Part shown: positions 1-8,068 of the stretch, piece by piece
How positions within the stretch are numbered: the first letter of the stretch is position 1
How the letters are laid out: each line of letters starts with the position of its first letter
From: VXYL01 sp965243095
GTDB taxonomy: Bacteria; Pseudomonadota; Gammaproteobacteria; Pseudomonadales; Azotimanducaceae
Length of the DNA stretch: 64,000 nt
Assembly: GCA_965243095.1 (NCBI GenBank)
Contig: OZ251530.1
Location: forward strand, 3,286,001 to 3,350,000
Direction: 5' to 3'
Translations under genes and position numbers: made by a program
Notes under the pieces: model-generated
Seen by the model: only the letters and a program-made list of their open reading frames with translations
What the model was told of the DNA's origin: nothing
Databases searched by the model: none

Positions 1-342
1 GCAGCGCAAACGGCTTCGGGCAGCGCGGCCCAACGCCCACAGCGCATCCAAGGTGTCTTCCACCAGCAACGCCGGCGCACCGTACTCGCCCGGCCGGTGT
101 ACGAGCACCGCCGCCGCGCCCCGCCGCACGGCGTCCGCCACGAAGTCATGCCCATCGCGCTCCGAGCGGGAGGTCGCTTGGAAGCGCGGTCCGGGATCGC
201 CCGGCAGTGCCACGAATAGATCCCCGGGCGCGATGCGCCGCGAATCGATGCACACGCCGGTGACGTCCGGGCCGTCCGCCGCCGGCAAACCGAGGGCGTC
301 GGTCAACTCGCGGTAGGACCAAAGGGCGCTCACGCGAGCCAC
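1..342 (-). CDS. murF: UDP-N-acetylmuramoyl-tripeptide--D-Ala-D-Ala ligase, N-terminal part (cut by window edge)
   Basis: Partial gene; 114 codons are visible and the frame is open to base 1. MurF adds D-Ala-D-Ala to the UDP-MurNAc-tripeptide in the cytoplasm, the last soluble step of the peptidoglycan precursor. The N-terminal Mur-ligase substrate domain is recognisable: VTGVCIDSRRIAPGDLFVAL, then DGHDFVADAVRRGAAAVLV and a LLVEDTLDALWALGRAAR segment. The central ATP-binding P-loop lies outside the window. Start may be GTG at 342 or GTG at 333; both are in frame and the true one is undecided. In most proteobacteria murE lies directly upstream; here the upstream neighbour is a divergent DNA methyltransferase, so the division/cell-wall cluster is broken at this point. 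Confidence 0.85.
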   Translation of the reverse strand, partial: MARVSALWSYRELTDALGLPAADGPDVTGVCIDSRRIAPGDLFVALPGDPGPRFQATSRSERDGHDFVADAVRRGAAAVLVHRPGEYGAPALLVEDTLDALWALGRAARSRLRC

Positions 343-391
343 TTGACCACAGCCGCCGCCCATTGGCAACCCAAGGCCGCGACGGGGACAC

Positions 392-419
392 TTGAAACTG
401 ATTCTACATACAGTATAAT
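392..419 (+). promoter_or_regulatory. Sigma-70 promoter overlapping a LexA-like (SOS) box, upstream of the DNA methyltransferase
   Basis: A -35 hexamer TTGAAA (392-397) and a perfect -10 TATAAT (414-419) are separated by 16 nt. Between them sits CTGATTCTACATACAG (398-413), which matches the gammaproteobacterial LexA consensus CTG-N10-CAG; the right half (ACATACAGTA) is close to the consensus ATATACAGTA, while the left half has CTGA instead of CTGT. The promoter lies upstream of the ATG at 475 and diverges from murF, so it should drive the restriction-modification genes. Repression by LexA is inferred from position and motif only. Confidence 0.6.
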
Positions 420-474
420 CACACCGCATCGACAAAGCGGGGTCGCAGCCGCGCCAACTGGGAGAGGCAGTAGA

Positions 475-1962
475 ATGCAACAACTCCTTCCGATCAAAGA
501 GGCATTCGTTGCCAATGGCAGCAAGTGGCAGCGTGGCAGCGGCGTGCAACGTAGTGCGCTAGCGCTTGGCGGCAAGCGTGCGCCAAGGGCCGGCGTCGAC
601 GCGCCAGCCCGCGCCGCTCTGCACCAGCGCTTTGCGAGCCGCTTGGTGGTTCGCCACGACCTCAACCGCCGCCTCGTCTCCTACCAAGCGAACAAGGCCC
701 AACCGGGTTTGCGTTGGTTCAAGTACAAAGAGGGCTTTTCCGCGGCCTTGGCGCGGGACGCCCTGCGCTTGGGCGAAGGCCCGGTGTTGGATCCCTTCGC
801 CGGCCTCGGCACCTCGGTGCTGGTGGCCGGCGGTAGCGGGCGCGAGGCCATCGGCATCGAGATCATGGCCGTGGGCACCCGCGCCGCTGAAGCCATCGCC
901 GCGATGGGCAACGGCGTCGACGTGGACGCCTTCCGCCGCGCCGGCGCCCGCCTGCTCAAGGCGTTGGGCGGCAAGAAAGGGGGCGCCGAATGCCGCTTTC
1001 GGCATGTGCGCATCACCGAGTTGGCCTTCTCCTCCGAAACCGAGGACGCCATTGCCAAGGCGCGCGCCCACCTTGCGCGGATGCGCGACGAGCAGCTGCG
1101 CGCACTTCTGGATTTCGCCTGCATGAGCGTACTGGAGGACGTGAGCTACACGCGCAAGGACGGCCAGTACCTACGTTGGGATGGGCGCTGCGGCCGGACG
1201 CTGCGCGGCGCCATGCACAAGGGCGAAATCCCATCTTTCGGGGCCGCGCTGGCCAGCCGCATCATGCAGATGACGCAGGACGCCGCGGCGTTGCGGCGCG
1301 ACTACGGCGGCCGCCCGCCACGCATCGTCCACGGCTCCGCCCTCACCGAGTTGCCGAGGCTCGCGGACGCCTCGGTGGGGCTGACGATCACGTCCCCGCC
1401 CTACGCCAACCGCTACGACTACACCCGCACCTACGCCTTGGAACTGGCGTGGCTCGGCCACGACCAAGCCGCCTTCGCGTCGCTGCGCCAAGCGCTGATC
1501 AGCGCCACGGTGGAGAACCGCTCGAAAGAGGACTGGCTCGCCCGCGATTACGCCCGCCCCGCCGTGGTGGCGCAAGCGAAGTCCGCCGTGGCCCGCCAAG
1601 CGGCGTTGCAGGAGGTGTTGACGGCGCTGCGTTCGCGGCGGTCGGAGCTAAGCAACCCCCACGTCATCCGCTTGGTGGAAAACTACGTTGCCGAGATGGC
1701 CGTGGTGATCGCCGAGTTGGCCCGCGTGACGCGCCCGGGCGGTCGCGTGGTGATGGTGAACGACAACGTGCAGTACCACGGCGAGGAAGTGCCGCTGGAC
1801 TTGATACTCTCGGACATCGCCGAATCCTGCGGCTTCGTATGCGAGGAGATCGGCGTACTGCCCCGCGGCAAAGGCAACGCCAGCCAGCAAATGGGCCGCT
1901 TCGGCCGGCGCGAACTACGCAAATGCGTGTACCGCTGGCGACGGCGAGACGACGATGTCTGA
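475..1962 (+). CDS. DNA methyltransferase of a restriction-modification system (SPPY type)
   Basis: Predicted S-adenosylmethionine-dependent amino-methyltransferase, 495 aa, that would protect host DNA from the nuclease encoded next. The SAM-binding motif is DPFAGLGTSVL (residues about 106-116) and the catalytic motif is TSPPYANRYDY (about 306-316), typical of N4-cytosine or N6-adenine enzymes. Motif I precedes motif IV by about 190 residues, an order unlike the common beta group with TSPPY first. ATG at 475 is chosen because it follows a GGAGAGG ribosome site and lies downstream of the promoter at 392-419; the frame also opens at a TTG at 343, which is upstream of that promoter. The last 8 bases overlap the start of the nuclease gene, indicating coupled translation. 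Target sequence cannot be read from the protein. Confidence 0.85.
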   Translation: MQQLLPIKEAFVANGSKWQRGSGVQRSALALGGKRAPRAGVDAPARAALHQRFASRLVVRHDLNRRLVSYQANKAQPGLRWFKYKEGFSAALARDALRLGEGPVLDPFAGLGTSVLVAGGSGREAIGIEIMAVGTRAAEAIAAMGNGVDVDAFRRAGARLLKALGGKKGGAECRFRHVRITELAFSSETEDAIAKARAHLARMRDEQLRALLDFACMSVLEDVSYTRKDGQYLRWDGRCGRTLRGAMHKGEIPSFGAALASRIMQMTQDAAALRRDYGGRPPRIVHGSALTELPRLADASVGLTITSPPYANRYDYTRTYALELAWLGHDQAAFASLRQALISATVENRSKEDWLARDYARPAVVAQAKSAVARQAALQEVLTALRSRRSELSNPHVIRLVENYVAEMAVVIAELARVTRPGGRVVMVNDNVQYHGEEVPLDLILSDIAESCGFVCEEIGVLPRGKGNASQQMGRFGRRELRKCVYRWRRRDDDV

Positions 1963-2908
1963 AGGCAGCCGGCAACAAGACGCGATCGCTCGCGCTTTGA
2001 CGATGGCGCGGCACATCGCCCGGCGCGAAGACTTGGCGATCCGAGACCGGATCGCGCATTTCAAGCCAAAGCCCCGCTACGCCAAACGCAAACTCTGCAT
2101 CGCCAAGGACGCATGGCGAAAGGTCGTTGATGCCGGGGTCAAACCGCGTTTGGTGTTCGCGCATCCCCATTTGCTGAAGGCCATTCCCGACGCCTCGCTG
2201 CACTACCGGGGCATCGCGCTCCTGTCCCGCAAACGGGTGCAGGAGATCGCCGGGTCGGTGGACACTTGGGAACGGCGTCCCAAAAGAGCGAGGGTGAGCA
2301 AAGAGAAGGCGTTGAAAGTGAGCCGGCTCTACAACGCCGTCATTTCGGCGATCCTCTTGGACAGCACGGACTGGACGCTTGAAGATGGCTACCGAAACAT
2401 CTTGGCCACCGTTGGCATCACCGAGGACGGGGCGATGCGCAACATCATCGGTCAAGAGGCGGAGCAGGCGATTAAAGAGCGGCTTATCGACTGGCTGCGA
2501 GACCGTGAGCTAGTGGTCGACCCTGCCGAACCTTCCCCATCAACTTCGGAGTGGGTGTTGGAGGGCGGCGTGCGTATGAGTTTCGGTTCGGAACCGGACA
2601 TCGCGTTTCACAAGGCAGGAAAGCTGGCAGTGCTGATCGAGATCAAAGGCGGGAAAGACCCCGCCGGCGCACTCGAACGCCTCGGTGCGGTGAAGAAGAC
2701 GTTCGATGAAACGCCAGCGGACTGCAAGAACTTCCTTGTTGCCGGAGTCGTCACGCCGACGATGCGCGAGAGGCTTGAAGAAATGCGCTTCGAGGGCGAC
2801 TTCGACATTGAACAGCTGTTGCGCGACGATCTCGCGTGGACGCGGTTCTTGAACGAGGTATTCCATCACGCTTTGCGCCTCACGGCGGAGGTCGCAGCGC
2901 CAGCGTAA
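1955..2908 (+). CDS. Type II restriction endonuclease, PD-(D/E)XK fold (XcyI-like)
   Basis: 317-aa protein whose ATG overlaps the stop of the methyltransferase. A PD-(D/E)XK active site is visible: D215 in SEPDIAFHKAG, then E229 and K231 in LIEIKGGKDPAGALERLG. The EIKGGKDP...GALERLGA stretch and the total length resemble the XcyI/Cfr9I/XmaI family (which cuts CCCGGG), but that assignment is from memory of the family and the specificity is not proven. It would cut unmodified foreign DNA in the cytoplasm. The partner methyltransferase is longer than the typical enzymes of that family, so a different specificity is possible. Confidence 0.75.
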   Translation: MSEGSRQQDAIARALTMARHIARREDLAIRDRIAHFKPKPRYAKRKLCIAKDAWRKVVDAGVKPRLVFAHPHLLKAIPDASLHYRGIALLSRKRVQEIAGSVDTWERRPKRARVSKEKALKVSRLYNAVISAILLDSTDWTLEDGYRNILATVGITEDGAMRNIIGQEAEQAIKERLIDWLRDRELVVDPAEPSPSTSEWVLEGGVRMSFGSEPDIAFHKAGKLAVLIEIKGGKDPAGALERLGAVKKTFDETPADCKNFLVAGVVTPTMRERLEEMRFEGDFDIEQLLRDDLAWTRFLNEVFHHALRLTAEVAAPA

Positions 2909-3059
2909 CGGTGTCCGCAGGAGAACGCCGTGAGCGTGGCCGCCATTGCTGGTCGGATTGGCGTTGTAGCTCTCGCCGATGGCCGCGTGGTGGCGCTCAA
3001 ACCGCCCCGCGCTAGGCGTTCTGGTGGTATTCTGCTGATGTGGGTAGCAAGGTGCAGCC

Positions 3060-3557
3060 ATGACCGCCGAAACGAGAGAGCCGCTCATCGACGCGATCCC
3101 GGGGCGTCACAGCGGCGATCTTTGCTTCGCGGGGACGCGGGTTCCGGTGAGCACCATGTTCGAGTGTCTTGCGGGGGGCGACTCTTTGGGTGCCTTTCTC
3201 GCGGCCTTTCCGTCCGTGCTCACCGAACAGGCGCGGTTCGCGCTCGGCGAGGCGATCACTGGCGTGGAGTTGGGCGAGCAGGTTGTCGGCGCTGAAACCA
3301 AGCCGTCGCTCATTTGCGCCATCCCCGGCCCGCGGGGTGGCGAGGTGTGCTTCACCGGCACCAACGTCCCAGTCCGGGACCTGTTTGTGCATCTTCGCGA
3401 GGGACATTCGCTGGACGCATTCGTCGCGCAACGTCCGGGCGTCACATGCGAGCAAACCGAATTCGCCCTGCGCGAGGCGACCGCCGGAATCGAGCAACGC
3501 CACGGCCTCCCCCGCCAACCGATGCCAGAGCACCGAGCAGTGGCGCCTGAGCGTTGA
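3060..3557 (+). CDS. Tandem DUF433 protein, probable antitoxin
   Basis: 165 aa made of two copies of the DUF433 module: residues about 8-75 (CFAGTRVPVSTMFECLAGGD, then a LGAFLAAFPSVL helix) and about 85-150 (CFTGTNVPVRDLFVHLREGH, then LDAFVAQRPGV). DUF433 proteins are usually single-domain, about 75 aa, and commonly sit directly before a DUF5615 PIN-like gene in presumed toxin-antitoxin pairs. That is the case here: its TGA overlaps the TTG start of the following gene. The duplication inside one polypeptide is unusual. DNA binding and autoregulation are inferred from family behaviour. ATG 3060 follows an AAGG-type ribosome site. Confidence 0.75.
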   Translation: MTAETREPLIDAIPGRHSGDLCFAGTRVPVSTMFECLAGGDSLGAFLAAFPSVLTEQARFALGEAITGVELGEQVVGAETKPSLICAIPGPRGGEVCFTGTNVPVRDLFVHLREGHSLDAFVAQRPGVTCEQTEFALREATAGIEQRHGLPRQPMPEHRAVAPER

Positions 3558-3958
3558 ATGTTCTCATTGATGAGGGGTTGTCGGTCGCTTTCTCGAAAGC
3601 GGTGGAATTGCGGCTCCCCGAAGGTTGGGAGTGCCGCACCGTGTCCTCTGTGGGGTGGGCGGGCTTCGCCAACGGCGACCTGCATCAAGCCGCCGCGGAA
3701 GCCGGCTATGTCGCTTTGGTGACGCGGGACTTGAACATGGCTTACCAGACGCCCGCGCGCCTGCCTGTCGTGGTCGTGCCCACCACGGGGAGATTGAAGA
3801 TGGCGGAGCGGTACGCGGACATCGTGGCCGAACAGTTGCGCCGGCCGCGCCTGGCCATCAAGTACCACGTCTTGGATCCGTTGGCTGGCGAGGACATGTT
3901 CGAGCGTCGCCAAAGGCAGGTCGCTGCCATCAAGCGTCACCAGCAAAGACAGCGGTAG
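3554..3958 (+). CDS. DUF5615 PIN-like protein, probable toxin nuclease
   Basis: 134 aa. The N-terminus NVLIDEGLSVAF and the central VALVTRDLNMAYQ carry the acidic residues of the PIN-like DUF5615 fold (D in LIDEG, D in TRDLN), which suggest metal-dependent RNase activity. Start is TTG at 3554, overlapping the TGA of the DUF433 gene (TTGA), so translation is coupled. The C-terminus is longer and more basic (ending RRQRQVAAIKRHQQRQR) than I expect for this family. Function as the toxin of a type II-like pair is inferred from family and arrangement. Confidence 0.7.
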   Translation: MNVLIDEGLSVAFSKAVELRLPEGWECRTVSSVGWAGFANGDLHQAAAEAGYVALVTRDLNMAYQTPARLPVVVVPTTGRLKMAERYADIVAEQLRRPRLAIKYHVLDPLAGEDMFERRQRQVAAIKRHQQRQR

Positions 3959-3984
3959 CTGCGCAGGCTTGCGGCCTTGAGCGC

Positions 3985-4011
3985 CCGACAGATGCGCACC
4001 CGCTTTACAAT
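3985..4011 (+). promoter_or_regulatory. Possible promoter of sppA
   Basis: TACAAT at 4006-4011 matches the -10 consensus in five of six positions and is 29 nt upstream of the sppA ATG. The best -35 (CCGACA, 3985-3990) is weak with a 15-nt spacer, so this is tentative. Confidence 0.25.
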
Positions 4012-4039
4012 GCCCACTGTCGCGGTTTGAGTTCTGCCC

Positions 4040-5848
4040 ATGTTCATCGTCAATCTGTTGCGTCGCCTGTACCGGGGCGTGGCGCGGTTCTTGGCGTTCT
4101 TGCGCGCCGCCATTGCGAACCTCATCGTGCTGGGGATCATCGCCGTGGTGGTGCTGGCGCTGATCGCCTTGCCGGACCGCGACGTGCCGGAGGGCGCGGC
4201 GTTGCTGCTCAAGCCGAACGGCGCGGTGGTGGAGCAGGAAGGCGGCAGCGACCCGCTGACGCTGCTGGGCGCCGGGTCGTTGGCGGAGACGCGCCTTAGC
4301 GACATCCTTCGCGCCATCGAAACCGCCGGCGAGGACGAGCGCATCGGCGCGCTGGTGCTGGATACCTCGTCCATGGCCGCGGTGGCGTCGGCGGATCTGG
4401 AGGTGATCGGCAACGCGCTCGTGGCGTTCCGCGACAGCGGCAAGCGCATCGTCGCCACGAGCCGCTACTACGGGCGCGACCAATACTATCTGGCGAGCTT
4501 CGCCGACGACATCTACCTGCATCCGCTCGGCGAGGTGATGCTCGGCGGCTACGGCATGTTCAACAACTACTACCGCGGCCTCTTCGACAAGCTCAAGGTG
4601 AAGTTGCACGTGTTTCGCGTCGGCACCTACAAGGCGTTCGTGGAGCCCTACACCTTGGGCGGCATGTCCGACGCCGCGAAGGCCGCCAATCAGCAAACCG
4701 TGGACGCGCTGTGGCAACGCTTCGTCGCGCGCGTCGCCGAGAACCGCGGCCTAGTGCCCGAGGCCGTTTACGCCTACGCCAATCAGTACGACGATCATGT
4801 GGTCGCCGCCGGCGGCGACACCGCACGCGCGGCCTTCAACAACTCCTTGGTGGACGCGCTCTTGACCGATAGGGAGGTGAACGAACGGCTGCGCGATCTG
4901 GTGGGCTCGGGCGACAAGGAAACCTATCGCCGGGTGACGTTCGGCGACTACCTCACGCCGCGCATCAACGCGCTGTTCGGCGACGCCGTGGCCGTGGTGA
5001 CGGCCAGCGGCACGATCGTCACCGGCTCGCAGCCGCGGGGAGTCGTGGCCACGAAGAACATGGCCAAGCTGTTGGGCGAGGCGCGCGAGGACGACGCCGT
5101 CAAGGCCGTGGTGCTGCGGGTGGATTCCGGCGGCGGCAGCGTGCTGGCCTCCGAGTTGATCCGCCAAGAGGTCGTCCGCGTGCAGGAGGCCGGCAAACCG
5201 GTGGTGGTGTCGATGGGCGCCGTCGCCGCTTCCGGCGGCTACTGGATCGGCGCCAACGCGGACGAGATCTGGGCCGCGCCGACCACCCTCACGGGCTCCA
5301 TCGGCATCTTCGCCATCGTGCCCACCTTTGAGGACAGCCTCGGCGAAATCGGCGTCACCTGGGACGGCGTGGGCACCGGGCCGTTCGTGGGCGCGTTGGA
5401 TCCCACCGGCGGCTTGGGCGGCGCCGTGGCGCGCGCCTTGCAGGCGAGCATCGACCACGGCTACAGCCAATTCGTCGAGCTGGTGGCCGAAGGGCGCGGC
5501 ATGACGCCCGAGCAAGTGGACGCCATCGGCCAGGGGCGCGTGTGGACCGGCGAACAAGCCCTCGAACGCGGCTTGGTGGACAACCTCGGCCACTTGCAGG
5601 ACGCCATCGACAGCGCCGCGGCGCTAGCCGATTTGGAGAGTTTCGGTGTGCGCTATCTGGAGGCGCCAGCCTCGCCGCGGGATGTCCTGCTGCGCACGCT
5701 GTTCGACGACCTCGCGCCCGACCTGCCCGGCGTGCTGCTGCGCGGCGCGGTTGCCGACCGCTTCGCGCGCGATCTCAGGCTGTTGGACGCGCTAGCAGAC
5801 CCGCGGCACATCTACGCGTTGTGCGAACTGTGCGGGGGCGTTCGCTGA
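4040..5848 (+). CDS. sppA: Signal peptide peptidase SppA, 67K type
   Basis: 602-aa inner-membrane serine/lysine protease that degrades cleaved signal peptides. One N-terminal membrane segment (about residues 29-47, IVLGIIAVVVLALIAL) anchors it; the rest is periplasmic and consists of two crotonase-like halves, as in E. coli SppA. The catalytic pair is present: K198 in GTYKAFVEPYT from the first half and S398 in AVAASGGYWIGA from the second half (E. coli K209 and S409). Length agrees with the E. coli enzyme (618 aa). It appears monocistronic: a hairpin repeat follows the stop and the next gene is convergent. Confidence 0.95.
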   Translation: MFIVNLLRRLYRGVARFLAFLRAAIANLIVLGIIAVVVLALIALPDRDVPEGAALLLKPNGAVVEQEGGSDPLTLLGAGSLAETRLSDILRAIETAGEDERIGALVLDTSSMAAVASADLEVIGNALVAFRDSGKRIVATSRYYGRDQYYLASFADDIYLHPLGEVMLGGYGMFNNYYRGLFDKLKVKLHVFRVGTYKAFVEPYTLGGMSDAAKAANQQTVDALWQRFVARVAENRGLVPEAVYAYANQYDDHVVAAGGDTARAAFNNSLVDALLTDREVNERLRDLVGSGDKETYRRVTFGDYLTPRINALFGDAVAVVTASGTIVTGSQPRGVVATKNMAKLLGEAREDDAVKAVVLRVDSGGGSVLASELIRQEVVRVQEAGKPVVVSMGAVAASGGYWIGANADEIWAAPTTLTGSIGIFAIVPTFEDSLGEIGVTWDGVGTGPFVGALDPTGGLGGAVARALQASIDHGYSQFVELVAEGRGMTPEQVDAIGQGRVWTGEQALERGLVDNLGHLQDAIDSAAALADLESFGVRYLEAPASPRDVLLRTLFDDLAPDLPGVLLRGAVADRFARDLRLLDALADPRHIYALCELCGGVR

Positions 5849-5851
5849 CGG

Positions 5852-5892
5852 CGCGCCCTGTCGGGCGCGTGCGAGTTTGCTTCGCAAACTCA
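5852..5892. repeat. Double-hairpin intergenic repeat, copy 1 (terminator-like)
   Basis: Two adjacent perfect hairpins directly after the sppA stop: a 7-bp stem CGCGCCC/GGGCGCG (5852-5869) and an 8-bp stem GAGTTTGC-TTC-GCAAACTC (5873-5891). There is no T tract. The second overlaps the stop codon of the convergent gene at 5890. A related copy follows dctM at about 10040-10080. Probably a bidirectional transcript-end structure; this role is inferred. Confidence 0.6.
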
Positions 5893-6912
5893 ATGGCGTG
5901 GATTCGACTTTCCGCCGCGCCTTGGCAACCAGCGTTTCGCCTTGGCCATCACATGGCTTTCGGCTCTGGCCAGCGCTTTCTCAGTGAGCGTCTCGCGGTC
6001 GCGGGAGAAGTTCGCGGACGCCGCTTGCAGGTACGGCTTGCCCATCGCCGCCAAGCTCGGATAGAAGCCCGCCTCGTTGATCTCCGCCAGCGCGGCGCGG
6101 TAGTGATCGAGCACATGGCGATCCAACAGCGCGCCGGCCGCCTGCACCGTTGACAGCGCCCCGCCGCCGAGTTTGCCCAGTTTGTCGAGGCCGCCGAGCG
6201 CCATGACGCCGGAGACGCGAAACGGGCTCACGCCATCGCGCTTCGCCGTGGCGCGCATGGACTCCCAAAGCGCGGCGAGCTCGGCTTTGTCCACCACCTT
6301 CTCCACTTCAATGCTGGCCACCGATGCGCGTACCTGCGCCACCGTTTCGCGCAAGCCCTCCACGGAGAGCGGCGGCAGGTCGAAGGCGCCGGCGGCATCG
6401 CCGCTGGCGGCCGCGACTTGGTCGAGCAGATCGTCCACGTCGCGCACTTTGGCGGCGTCCGCCAAGACGCCTTGGCGTTCCAGCTCGTCCGCAAGCTCGC
6501 CGAGGTACACCTTGGAGCCGTAGGCCACGTCGCTGACCACGGCGAGCAACAGCATCGGCGAGAGATGCAAGGTGGCGAGGCTCGCCACGTCGATGAAGTT
6601 GCCCACGGTCTTGCGGGCGACGAAGCCGTCCCGGCCGTCCGTTCGCGCCGGCTTGTTGCCTACGCGGCCGACATCCTCGGCCACGAAGTCCAGCATCTGT
6701 CCGACGAACGCCTGATAGGTCTTGGCGTTGCGCACGGCGTCCGGCAGCAGCAGCGCGGCGGAGTCGCGCAAGGTGCCGCCGACAACCCCGGCGGCGCTGC
6801 GCACCGCTCGCTCCGGCAGCGAAAGGCCGTACAGGACCCGCCCTCGCGCCGTCTTGCCCGGTGCGGTGGGCGGTTCACCCGTCGCCGGGCGCTTTGGCGA
6901 ATCGTCCGACAT
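5890..6912 (-). CDS. Conserved protein of unknown function
   Basis: 340 aa, convergent with sppA. I do not recognise the family. The N-terminal 25 residues are polar and proline-rich (SDDSPKRPATGEPPTAPGK). A central hydrophobic stretch (LATLHLSPMLLLAVVSDVAYG, about residues 112-132) could be an amphipathic or membrane-associated helix, preceded by LRDSAALLLPDAVRNAKTY and followed by helical charged segments (DDLLDQVAAASG, EVEKVVDKAELAALWESMR). The C-terminus is strongly basic (AKAKRWLPRRGGKSNPRH). No signal peptide or catalytic motif is visible. The divergent neighbour is the TRAP transporter operon, but nothing links the two functionally. Start ATG 6912 has no strong ribosome site. Confidence 0.65.
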   Translation of the reverse strand: MSDDSPKRPATGEPPTAPGKTARGRVLYGLSLPERAVRSAAGVVGGTLRDSAALLLPDAVRNAKTYQAFVGQMLDFVAEDVGRVGNKPARTDGRDGFVARKTVGNFIDVASLATLHLSPMLLLAVVSDVAYGSKVYLGELADELERQGVLADAAKVRDVDDLLDQVAAASGDAAGAFDLPPLSVEGLRETVAQVRASVASIEVEKVVDKAELAALWESMRATAKRDGVSPFRVSGVMALGGLDKLGKLGGGALSTVQAAGALLDRHVLDHYRAALAEINEAGFYPSLAAMGKPYLQAASANFSRDRETLTEKALARAESHVMAKAKRWLPRRGGKSNPRH

Positions 6913-7018
6913 CGGTGCCGTTGGCCGCCAAGAGTGGCTACTACGGTCACGCTACCGAGTTTCTCATCTCGCTGTCAATCAGCGTGCGCTGAAGCTGAAG
7001 GGTGTACGATTCGCAGCC

Positions 7019-8044
7019 ATGACCGTACGCCACATCGCGCTCTTGCTGCCGCTGACGGTTGCGGCCTTGGCGCCGCCCGCCGCCGAGGTGGAGGGGCCGC
7101 GTCTCGATTGGGATGTCTCGCTGTGGGGCAAGCCGCGCGCCGGCACCATGATGGCGGACGCGCTCGCCGCCGCGGTGCGGGAGAAGACCGGCGGCCAGTG
7201 GCGGCTGGCGCTGCACTACGGCGAGGCGCTCTCCAAGGCGCGCGAGAATCTGGACGGCATCGCCATCGGCGCGTTCCAAGCCGCGATGGTGTGCAACTTC
7301 TACCATCCGCGCAAGAATCCCGCGCTGATGGCGCTCACCCTGCCCTTCCTGCCGATGAACAGCTGGGAGAACAACCGCAGCGTGCGCGAGGCGGTGTACG
7401 CGCATCCGGCGGTGGTGGCGGAGCTCAAGCGGTGGAACGCGATGGCCTACACGTCTTCGTTCCTGCCCCAGTACGAGTTCCTCGGCCGCGGCGACGCGCC
7501 GCTTGATCTGGCGGCCTGGCGCGGGATGACGGTGCGCGCCGGCGGCGGTTTGGGCCAGGCGATGCAGCGGCTTGGCGCCTCGCCCACCAGCTCCACCGCC
7601 ACCGAGGTGTACACCGGCGTGCAGCAGGGCACCATGGACGCGGCCTCGTTCCCGTTCACCTACAGCCATGTGGCCTATCGCATCCACGAAGTGGCGGACT
7701 GGTTCACCGGCAACCTCTCGCCCGGCACGGCGGATTGCCCGCTGGTGTTCGCCATCGATGCTTACGCCGCGCTGCCGGCGCAATACAAGCGGTTGCTGGC
7801 GGACGTGAAGGAGGACGTGGTCGCCGCGCAGATCCAAGCCTATGTGGACGTGGACGCGGCGAATCTGCCCATGCTGCGCGAATCCCTGCGGGAAGTGCGC
7901 TACACCGATGCCCAGCTAGCCGAGTTCCGCGCCAAGGCGGGCAAGCCGGTGATCGAGGATTGGATCGAGCGGAACCAGCCTCGTTTCGACGCCCGCGGCT
8001 TGGTGGAGACGATGTTCGCCGCGGTCGGTCAGCGCTACGAATAG
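7019..8044 (+). CDS. dctP: TRAP transporter solute-binding protein, DctP family
   Basis: 341-aa periplasmic binding protein with a short signal peptide (RHIALLLPLTVAALAPPAAE). DctP-family features are the early YGEALSKARENLDGIAIGAFQAA region, the central WRGMTVRAGGGLGQAMQRLG and the VYTGVQQGTMDAASFPFTY segment in which family members contact the carboxylate ligand. In many TRAP proteins an arginine near LRGMKIR binds the carboxylate; the equivalent here is the R in GMTVRAGG. The substrate is likely an organic acid but cannot be specified. ATG 7019 is chosen over upstream in-frame starts because it begins the signal peptide. First gene of a dctP-dctQ-dctM operon. Confidence 0.9.
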   Translation: MTVRHIALLLPLTVAALAPPAAEVEGPRLDWDVSLWGKPRAGTMMADALAAAVREKTGGQWRLALHYGEALSKARENLDGIAIGAFQAAMVCNFYHPRKNPALMALTLPFLPMNSWENNRSVREAVYAHPAVVAELKRWNAMAYTSSFLPQYEFLGRGDAPLDLAAWRGMTVRAGGGLGQAMQRLGASPTSSTATEVYTGVQQGTMDAASFPFTYSHVAYRIHEVADWFTGNLSPGTADCPLVFAIDAYAALPAQYKRLLADVKEDVVAAQIQAYVDVDAANLPMLRESLREVRYTDAQLAEFRAKAGKPVIEDWIERNQPRFDARGLVETMFAAVGQRYE

Positions 8045-8068
8045 ACGCCGGCGGGCGTCAACTTCGCC

